Source of the DNA: Ceratothoa steindachneri
Taxonomy: Eukaryota > Arthropoda > Malacostraca > Isopoda > Cymothoidae
Length of the DNA stretch: 64,000 nt
Direction: 5' to 3'
NCBI GenBank assembly: GCA_963969495.1
Contig: OZ018327.1
Location: 176,413,522 to 176,477,521 of the forward strand
In this document: positions 50,284 through 59,800 of the stretch, piece by piece
Layout: each line of letters opens with the position of its first letter
Position numbering within the stretch: position 1 is the first letter of the stretch
The notes under the pieces: generated by a model
Seen by the model: the letters and a program-made list of their open reading frames with translations, nothing else
Database searches by the model: none
Told to the model about the DNA's origin: nothing
Program-made: the position numbers and the translations under genes

Positions 50284-51866
50284 ATGGAGCTCCCCTTCCC
50301 TTGTGCTTGCGCAGGGGACCCTCCATACTTCTTTAACCGGAGAGGAGGCTTACTCCTCTCCTACACCTATGGGTGTAGGCGCCCCCCCCCCTCACCCCCT
50401 TCTCTGGAGGTGCTTTTGGGCACCTCCCTATTTCCAGCGGCAGTCCCTCCTTTTCTTTCTAAAGGAACTGCCAAGAAAGCCAGCAGGCAGCCCATTGCCG
50501 ACCGCCCCTCATGTAAGCGGCTTGGTAGGGCTTCCCTCAAAAGACCTGCTGGCAAGAATTTTAAACCTTGCCGGGGTCAAGGCCTGTGCCTCCCCACACA
50601 AGGCTGGTGACATTGCCAAGGGGACCTGCAATGTCCTGGGAGGGGATGGCCAACTGGAGGCCCCTCCTGTGATAAGTGCTCTTCGGACACTTCATGGCAC
50701 CCCGGTGAGTGTGAAGCCGCACTCTACCATGAACTTTGTGAAAGGAGTAGTTTATGCAAGGGAACTCATTGAGAACTCCATAGAGGACATCACCTTAGAG
50801 CTGGCCGACCATGGGGCGGTCAAGGTCGAACGTGTGATGAGAAAACAGGGAGGGGCCTCGAGACCCACCCCTACACTCTTCGTCACGTTCGACTGTGACA
50901 AGCTCCCTGAGTCGGTGCGTGCCGGTTGGTACCGCTACCGCGTGAAGGCATTCGTGCCACTGCCGCGGCGATGCTATTACTGTCACCGCTTCGGCCATAC
51001 GGATCGTTCTTGTAGATGTGCAAAGTCGGGATCACCCAAAGTCTATGTAAATTGCTCCAAGGTCGCACACGATACGTCCAAATCGTGCGTGGCCAAGTGT
51101 GTCAATTGCGGAGAGCCGTGCCCTGCTTCTTCAAAGCAATGTGTTGCATATCTCCTTGAGAAAGAAATCCTGGCCGTTCAGGCCCAGGATCGACTGTCAT
51201 TCCGTGAGGCTAAGGACTTGGTCTTGGCGCGCCCGGCTCTGCCTGGGACGTCATATGCCTCAATAGTTAGAAAGGCACCCTCTGCTCCTGGCCCATCCAG
51301 GCCAACAAGCACGGTTGTTTCTGCACCCATTCGGAGCCCTTCTGCGGGCTCTACTCAAGCCGGGCACTCCCCTGGTAAAGCTGGCGGCAAAAAGGGTTCA
51401 CACCCAGCCCCGGCTAAAACCAGGACTCCCCCCTCTTCCACCAGCGTGACCGTTTCCCGTAAGGCGAAACGGCCACGCGCCTCCACCGAGTCGTTAAACT
51501 CAGAGGAGGCAAAACCCCTGAAGTTGGTCGCTAGGCCATCTTCCGGGGTTCCTAAAGCTGTCCCCCGAAAGGAGCTTCGGCTCCTTCGCCCACGCCTAGA
51601 GGTGGAGCGAGTTGCTCGGAGACGGTGGTTCCTCGAAAAGAGGGCCCCCCCGCCTCCGAAGCCACAACGCCCGCCTAAGGTTTCGAGGCGGAGGGAGGAA
51701 AAGACGCATGACGAGCCCAACCTCCCCCAATAAGTCCTCGAAGGCGACAGCACCTTCATCGCTTTGTCCGGCCAACAGCGCCCGGGGTTCTGCCTCCGGA
51801 AAGCGTACGGCCATTCCCGTGAGGGTCTTCTGTTCGAGGAGGGCCCCCGCGTCTCCTCCGAGCTAG
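50284..51866 (+). pseudogene. LINE I-2 ORF1 (deleted and frameshifted)
   Basis: Colinear with ORF1 of I-1 but with a large deletion between GDGQLEAPPV and ISALRTLHGT (about 50672) that removes the basic patch and the start of the folded domain. CCHC clusters are present (CYYCHRFGHTDRSC; CVNCGEPCPASSKQC; the middle one has Tyr for the first Cys). Frameshifts occur near 50290-50310, 50570 and 51570-51735. The end SPPS matches I-1. Confidence 0.85.
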
Positions 51867-51867
51867 G

Positions 51868-54684
51868 CCTGGAGGGCATATTCCTTCAATGGAATTGCCG
51901 TGGACTCCGGGCCAACGTGGAGGAGCTGCGGAGGCTCGTCTCGTCCCGTTCCCCGTTAGCTATCTTTTTGCAGGAGACCATGCTAGGCGCGTGCCCCCTG
52001 CCCTCCCTCCCGGGGTATAAAGGTCTTGCGACCCCACCTCCACGGGATGGCCGGGCTGGGGGATGCGCAGTTTACACCCGGCATGATGTCTCCGTTTTTC
52101 CTTTCTCTTTAGATTCCTCCTTTTAGGCAGTGGCTGTGCAGCTGCACCTGGATAGGAGGTATACTATCATTTCTGCGTACATTCCACCGTCAGCTGACTT
52201 CGACGCGGGGGACTTCCGCCGCGTCGTGGCACGGTTGCCGAGGCCCATATTCCTGCTTGGAGATCTGAATGGCAGGCATCCTCTCTGGGGAGATTACTCA
52301 ATAAATCCCAATGGACAGGTTCTTGCCGATCTGATCGAAGAGCTTGAGATAGGTGTCCTAAACGTGGATGAGTTTACGCATCACTGTCCGAGAATCGCTT
52401 CATTTTCCTGCCTTGATCTATCTTTGTGCTCTTCGGATGCACAGGCGGCAACTGCCGCCTGAGGGCCCACCGCGGTGGTGCTTCGCGCGGGTGCGGTGGC
52501 CTGCCTTTCAGGAAATGACTGAATGCTCTATCTCAGTCGAGAAGTTTAGGTCGGTAGATGAGGCCGTTGAGTTCACCGGCAACTTCATCGTTGTGGCCTG
52601 ACTACTATTCCTAGGACTTCTGGACGTTTTGCACGCCGACCACTCCCATGGTGGTCGGCCGAGTGTGAGATGGCCCTCAATCAGAAGCGTTATACCTACA
52701 TGCGCTATAAGCGCCGCCCGAACGATTTTACTGTCGCTGAATTTCGTCGGGCTAGGGCTAGGTTCCGTTATATTTCGAAGCACGCCCGCTGCTCTCTTTG
52801 GCGGGCATACCTGTTTTCACTTAACGGGAAAACCCCTTTAGCAGAGGTGTGGAAGCGAGTCAAAAGGTTTCGGGGCAAGTTTTCGCAGGACCTCCCTCCC
52901 GTTCTCCAGGAGAATGGGACCGCATTCCCGGACCCCGCATCCGTGGCGGAATCCTTAGCGACCGCTTTTTCCGCATTCTCTAGCCGGGATGCTGCTCCGC
53001 CAGTATTCAATGCACGTCGTGATGTCGCGGAAGGCCGCCGGCTGGACTTTACCTCCAGAGGCGGAGAACCCTTCAACGACAAGTTTACTGTGAGTGAGTT
53101 GCGCCCGCTCTCGCTTCGTGCGCGGACACCGCCCATGGTCCGGAATGTCCCGTACGCCATGCTTCGACACCTAGGTGAGTGAGGCATGGCCTTTCTGTTA
53201 GATTTGTTCACCTGGGAGGCTCATATTCGCAGCCTTAAAGTCTCTTGTACCCGCGCCATGGACATTCTCCGTTCCGTGACGTTCAGCGCTTGGGGCGCTG
53301 ATAGTGCTACTGCCCTATTTTTTTATCGATCCTTTGTTCGTTCGAAGCTCGACTACGGATCCGGGTTTTATGCATCCGTAGCCGAGCGTTTATTGCGGAC
53401 GGTGGATTCGATCCACCACACCGGCCTTCGCCTTGCGACCGGTGCCTTCTGCACCTTGCCCATTGAGAGCCTTTTGGTTGATGCTGGGGAGATGCCACTC
53501 GCTCTGCGCCGCGTACAGTGCATCACTCGCCTGTACGCGCGAGCCCGGCGCCTCCCTCAGTCGCCAACAGCTTTCACTGCATCCGCAGCTGATCTCGACG
53601 GTGCCTATGCCGCCGAGAGACGCCAGTCATACCCTAAGCCCTTTGGGTTTAGGGCCAGGAAACTCCTTCGAGAGCTAGATATAGCTCTCGGGCCAGTGGC
53701 GCCCCTGGTTCTGCCCAGGACGCCACCCTGGAGGATACCACATTTGGCTATTTGTCGCCACGCCTCTGCTCCCAAAGCTTGTACTTCGCCGGGAGTATTG
53801 CGTTCGACCTTTCTGGAGCACACCTCGTGTCACGCTGGAACCGTGCCAGTATATACGGATGGCTCCAAGTCCCAAGAGGGGGTCGGCTTCCACGCCGTAT
53901 CCCCTCTGTTTGAAGTCAGCGGGGCTCTGCCACGCTCTGCGTCTGTCTTCACGGCCGAGCTGGTGGCAATACACCACTCGGTACAGGAGATTACGTGACG
54001 TGCCTGGTTCGGAGACCGGATTGTGATCTATAGCGACTCACAAAGCGCCCTGAGTGTTCTCTGGGCATTGGAATCTCCGCATCCCCTGGTTCGCGGTATC
54101 CGTGACGCCACGGTTATGGCGAGCCGGGCAGATGTCGAGATTATCTTCTGCTGGGTTCCTGGACATGTAGGAATTGTGGGGAATGAGCGCGTCGATGAGG
54201 GCGCCAAAGAGTCCGCGAGGACTCTGCGACCGGACCAGCGTTTCGCTCTTCCTCACACCGACTACATGGCAGGAATACGGGCAGCTCTTCGGACTGCTTA
54301 GCAAAGAAGATGGGAGACGGTCGAAGGGAACTTAAAGTTGCGTGCCATTGCGCCGCAACTGTTCCCATTGACCTATCCCCTAATGCCGCGACGGCTTCAG
54401 GTCGCTTTCTGTCGTCTCCGAATCGGGCACACTCGTGTGACGCATCGCTATTTGATGGAGCGCTCGCCTGCGCCCTATTGCGACGACTAGGTCGTCCCCC
54501 AGAATGTTTGGCACATTCTTGTCGAATGTCCCAGTCTGGGTGATCTATGCACACGTTACCTGTCCCAGTACCAGGATGGGCGGGGTCGCTACCGCCTGTC
54601 CTTTGTACTGGGAACTAGTGCGAGCACATTGACTGGTGGACTTGTTGACTTTTGGGGGGAGGCCGGCCTTCTCCCTATTATTTA
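51868..54684 (+). pseudogene. LINE I-2 ORF2: endonuclease, truncated RT, RNase H, zinc motif
   Basis: Endonuclease is well preserved at first (LEGIFLQWNCRGLRAN, FLQETMLGACPLP, LLGDLNGRHPLWGDY), but a deletion after SSDAQ (about 52445) removes the SDH region. RT is cut from LLDLF directly to TWEAHIRSL (about 53208), so all catalytic RT motifs are gone. RNase H: VYTDGSKSQEGVG (first Asp intact, unlike I-1), FTAELVAI, a TGA at about 53996, YSDSQSAL and WVPGHVGIVGNERVDEGAK. The ~136-base segment missing from I-1 is present (54285-54420). Zinc motif: CDD-stop then VVPQNVWHILVEC. Confidence 0.88.
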
Positions 54685-54935
54685 AGGAGGGTTTCTTTTT
54701 TTACTTTGTTTTTTGCATTTGTTTTTTTTCCCTTTAGGTTGCACGGTCCTCCCCGGGGGGGACCTCTCCCCGACGCAGGAGCTTGCTTCCTTTCACCCTT
54801 TTTGGGGTGTTTTTTTTGTCTCTTAAATTTTATTTTAAAGTAGCCTATATCTAGGCCAGTTTTAATACAGTGACTAATGCCCAAGTAGGCAGTCGCCAGA
54901 TGAGCTCTTAAAAAAAAATTTAAAAAATAATAATT
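54685..54935 (+). other. 3' UTR and tail of LINE I-2
   Basis: Carries a variant of the palindrome (GCCTA-TAT-CTAGGC, 54843-54856) and the terminal stem sequence CAAGTAGGCAGTCGCC before GAGCTCTT and an A-rich tail. Confidence 0.75.
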
Positions 54936-55915
54936 GGTTGACTGAACGTACGATAAGAACCTTGTATGAGATGTTGAGAATAATGAGTATGACATTGAAT
55001 GACTGGGATGTATGGGTGGTAAGAGTGTTGTGGGCATATAATTCGACTATGCAGAGTGCAACTGGGGTGTCCCCATGTCAGTTTGTTATGAATTTTGAAA
55101 GGCGAGTGAAAGATAAGTTTCATTTGAGTGAAGCTGAGCAGAGTGTATGGCGTGAGGCACATGAAATTTCCGTTCAGTTGAATTAGGTGCGAAAGTATTG
55201 AAGGTGAAAGGGGTCAAGGGTAGGTTGAATGTGTCAAAGATGAGTGAAAAGTTTGATGGACCTTATAGAGTTTGGGCGAATGGGGTGACGTATGTTTTGG
55301 AGAGTTTGAATGATGGTATGACTGAGAGAGTGCAGGCTCATCAGAGTCAGTTAAGGGGATGGAGAGAACCTCCTGACTACCTGGTGAGCCATCCGGTGTA
55401 TGAATTGTGCTCAGAGAGAGAGATAGGGTGCATGATGATGAGAAGGAATGTGATAGTTTGGATCTGTCTGGGAAAGAGCTTGTCTTGGTCTCGAGGAGTA
55501 GAAAGTGTACAAAGAAGAGTGAAAGGAAGAATGAAAGTAAGTCTGAGCAGTCTTTCTGATATGGGGGAACTTGAGAGAGAGATTGAGTGTTTGCACAAGT
55601 AGGTGAGTGATTTGGCTGGTGTAAGTATACGAGTGAGTGAGCTGCCTGTGCTTGATTTTTCTGGTTTTGAGAACATGGCAACAGTATGAATGATAGTGTG
55701 TTTGGGCAGAATGAACCTAGTGTGGCTGATTTTTCGTGTTTTACGAATGGTAATAGTAAGAGTGAGTTTGATGTATTGAATGATGAAGTGGCTGATTTTT
55801 CAGGTTTCTGGTGGGAACCAGTTGAAGCCATTTCCAGTGGAGCTGCTGAGAGTAAAGGGGATGTGAGTGATTTGTCTGTTTCGCAAGTGTGTACCTTGAG
55901 TTGGATGAGAGCTGT
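54936..55915 (+). pseudogene. Gypsy pol, copy A, part 3: integrase end and C-terminal tail
   Basis: After the duplicated GGTTGACTGA the integrase continues LTERTIRTLYEML (the catalytic Glu region), WDVWVVRVLWAYNST and MSEKFDGPYRVWANG (GPY/F module). The tail has VLDFSGF, VADFSCF and VADFSGF, matching the three DFSGF repeats of the intact copies. There are frameshifts near 55165 and 55420 and a TAG at about 55600. The frame is cut after WMRAV by copy C. Confidence 0.88.
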
Positions 55916-56780
55916 TGTAGCGGGCCGAAAATAGATCTCTAATCCCAATCGATAATCGATCCAACCCGCTTCCTACACTGTCCGGACGTGAGAAATCGAG
56001 GGAGAATAAAACGGATTGTATATACAGTCCCTTTACTTACAAAAATACAATGATAGCTACAGTTTATATTTACAAAAATTTTATATTTTACTAGGGAAGT
56101 GTGCACACTTCAAAATGAGGCTAAATTCCCAAATAAAAATAATGATACCAAACGAGAAGCGTATAACGGGCGGATACAACAATTTACGTAAATTCTAGAC
56201 AAAACAAAAAACACAACCACAACCGAACGAAAAGGGGACACGCGCTATGTCTTGCTGGAGGTGGGCGGTAGTTGGCTAACTAGAAGGAGGCAGGATTGTC
56301 AACGAAGGCAGGTATGGCGGTTCAGGTGGATAGAGACACGAAAGCCCTCCTCTCAGGGCTGGGTGGAGCACTCCTCTATAGAACCCCTCTTGCTTCCAGT
56401 CTGCACTTCCACTCTCTCTGAAGAAGAGATATATCCTCCTTCAGTGATCCATCCATTTATACATGGATGGCGAAACCAATAATTGGGCATTACCCGAAAA
56501 TACATTGACTAGCTTACCTCTTTCCAGAATAACGCTTCGTTAAAGTTCAATTTAAACAAGGAAATATCTTTTAGAGTGATATCTTAAAATTAGCTTTTAT
56601 CTTTCCAGAATAACGCCTGGAAAGAAAGAAAAACATGGTAATCATTTTATACATGAATTTAACAAAAATAAAACAAACCCATTCCCATTCACACACATTC
56701 TTACAGAGGGAGGGAGAGGGTACTGAGAAAAGGGGTGGGAGAATGGCCCTTTTACACACACTCACATTCGCCCCACCACA
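55916..56780 (-). other. 3' LTR of gypsy copy C (865 bp)
   Basis: Ends TGTAGCGGGC and CCCCACCACA on the plus strand. It is longer than B's LTRs because of an extra stretch around 56420-56520 (TGAAGAAGAGATATATCC... region) not seen in B. Confidence 0.92.
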
Positions 56781-56793
56781 CCCCTCCTTCCTT
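56781..56793 (-). promoter_or_regulatory. Polypurine tract of gypsy copy C
   Basis: Minus-strand AAGGAAGGAGGGG adjoining the 3' LTR, identical to copies B and D. Confidence 0.85.
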
Positions 56794-56829
56794 AAGCCAT
56801 TCGACCAGCCACTCACTAAACCCTTTCAA

Positions 56830-59800
56830 TCACTCTTCACGGTACCACTTGTGCTCAATCGCACCCTTCTGCACCCATTCACACTCGTCTACTGGTCCCT
56901 GGCTACGCGTAGCAATTAGTCGGGGTTGTTCGTCAGTCGTCCTGTCAGTCTCATCATCACTATTTATCATCTCATCAACCATACTCTTAGCCCTCATTAC
57001 CAGTTCTCCCATCTCACGACAGAATTCTTTCATACTCTTCCGTTCAGAACTCTCACTCTTCATACCCCCATTCATCAGCTCCTCATTCACAGCTCTCATC
57101 CAACTCAAGGTACATTCTTGCGAAACAGACAGGTCACTCACATCCCCTGTATTCTCAACAGGCATACCAGAAACCCCTTCAACTGGTTCCCACCAGAAAC
57201 CTGAAAAATCAGCCACTTCATCATTCACTACATCAAACTCACCCCTACTATTACCATTCATAAAACCCGAAAAATCAGCCACACTAGGTTCATTCTGCCC
57301 AAACACACTATCATTCATACTGTTCCCAAAACCAGAAAAATCAGGCACAGGCAGCTCACTCACTCGTCTACTTATACCAGCCAAATCACTCACCTGTTTA
57401 CGCAAAAACTCAATCTCCCTTTCAAGATCCCCCATACCAGAAACACTCTGCTCAGACTTACTTTCATTCGTACTTGCATTCTTCCTTTCACCCTTCTTTG
57501 TACGCTTTCTACTCCTCGAGACTAAGACTAGCTCTTTCCCAGACAGATCCATACTATCACATTCAATCTCATCATCATGCACTTTACCTCTCTCTCTACA
57601 CAGTCCATACACTGGATGGCTCACCAGGTAGTCAGGAGGTTCTCTCCATCTCCTTAACTGACTCTGATGAGCCCGCACTCTCTCAGTCATGCCGTCATTC
57701 AAACTCTCCAAAACATACGTCACTCCATTTTCCCAAACCCTCACAACTCTATAAGGTCCATCAAACTTCTCACTCATCTTTGACACATTCAACCTACCCT
57801 TCACTTCTTTCACCTTCAATACTTTTGCACCTAATTCAAATGAACGGAACCTTTCATGCGCCTCACGCCATACACTCTGCTCACTTTCACTCAAACGAAA
57901 CCTATCTTTCACTCGCCTTTCAAAATTCATCATAAACTGACATGGGGACATTCCAGTTGCACTATGCACAGTTGAATTATACGCCCACAACACTCTCCCC
58001 AGACACACATCCCAGTCATTCACTGTCGTACTCATCATTCTCAACATCTCACACAAGGTTCTTATAGTCCGTTCAGCCAATCCATTTGAAGACGGTACAT
58101 ACGGAGTTGTTCTCACATGCTCCACACCATTCTCTCTCAACATTTGCTCAAACACTTCCCCTACAAATTCAGGCCCATTATCACTCAGACATCTTCTAGG
58201 CTTCCATACACACATAGGAAAAAACAACTGCTCAACCACACGCGCAACAGTCACACTCCTTTTATCTCTCACAGGCGCTGCATACCCAAACTTACTTTTA
58301 TGGTCAACCATCACAACCATACCAACATTCCCAGCACTCGTACGCGGCAAAGACACACAATCAATCACTACCAATTCAAACGGTTCTTTCGCATCAACTT
58401 TCAACATCGGTGGTTTCACTTGCACACCTTGCACCTTTCGCTTCTGACACCTTTCACACGTAGTTGCAACATCATTCACAACAGTTCTCAGAAACGGGTG
58501 GAACACATGCTCCTTCATACACTCCCACAGCTTAAACTTACCCATATGCCCATAATTATCATGCACAACCTTCACCAGACCAATCATACCAACTAAGGAC
58601 ATCACAGGTACATACATATCATCACCACCCTTCACATGCCTCACAAAATATACAACATCCATACAAACAACAAAATCCTTAGCATACCTTTTAAAATCAC
58701 TTAAACACTCTGGCCATTCATTCAAATCAACACGCATCATTACACACCTCTTCAACTCACTAACAAAAGGACACATCTCTTGCATCTCTAGAATATCATC
58801 ATCACTTAAAATCTCATTCTCATCATCCATGACCAACTCAATCATACCGCAAAACTTGACAACATTCTTTGCACACTCATTCAACCTCATCACCTCACAT
58901 TCACCTTTCATAAGACGATCCTTATCAGCATCCAAAGACAAATCATTCAATCTCATAAAGTCTACACCAAGCAAGAAACAACAAGGCATTTGCTCACCTT
59001 TCAGAATCACAAAGTCATGCTTCACATTCACACCATTACCCAAACTCACTTTCAGACTAACCAGTTCCCATGCCACTATCATGCCATTCCCTAATCCACT
59101 TATCCGTAACTTCACAGGTTTATGCTCGCAACATCTAAACTCTTCATACTTACTCAGAATATTCTCATTCACTAAAGACACCTGCGCTCCAGTATCAATC
59201 AAACCACAGAACAACCTTTCACCAACTTTCACTCTCGCTTCCATCATATCAGGTCCACCATGTTCACAATACACCGAAGGAACAAGCACGCCAACATCAG
59301 CACTTATATCCACACTGTCATTAACTCCCATATCATCACTCACCACACGCTCATCTTCATCCAGACAATCATTCTTCTCTCTTATATATGAACACTTTTC
59401 AATCACCCAATTGTAGTGCACACCGCTCAAACATTGCAGATGTACCACATTAGGATTCAAACCCTTCATCTTCTCATCCTTGTACACAATCGGCCTTTCA
59501 CCACCAAAGTGCACATATACAATCACTCCATACAAACGACTCACTACAATCAACACTTCCTGAAATGGCGGGACCCCTTGCATACACATCGCTCTCAATT
59601 CTTTCATGAAGTTCCGCACCTTTGCCATACCAATGCTTTCAGGCTTCCTACACACTTCATTCATTACCTCCTTCCTTAAATCATCTACACTATCGGGCAC
59701 TCTCACATCTACTCCATCACTCTTCAAATCTTGCAAACCATTCCATACACTCTCAAACAAGGAATCACCACCACCCTTACTCTCTTTTCCATTCATAATT

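Larger units (their letters stand above)
49675..54935 (+). mobile_element. I-type LINE copy I-2, both ends present, RT core deleted, inserted in gypsy A
   Basis: Flanked by the 10-bp duplication GGTTGACTGA (49665-49674 and 54936-54945) in the integrase part of gypsy A. The 5' end is CCCCGTAAGGGG (a CCCC/GGGG hairpin with GTAA loop). The 3' end is an A/T-rich tail ending TAATAATT. ORF1 and ORF2 are both broken; ORF2 lacks most of the RT. Confidence 0.93.
34184..55915 (+). mobile_element. Gypsy copy A (plus strand), interrupted by B, I-2 and C
   Basis: Old Ty3/gypsy element in pieces: truncated 5' LTR 34184-35081, primer binding site 35084-35101, gag 35215-36828, pol 36829-37563, then copy B, pol 46384-49674, then LINE I-2, pol 54936-55915, then copy C. 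The interrupted frames join exactly through target duplications. The remaining ~0.6 kb of pol and the 3' LTR should lie right of the window, beyond copy C. Confidence 0.92.
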
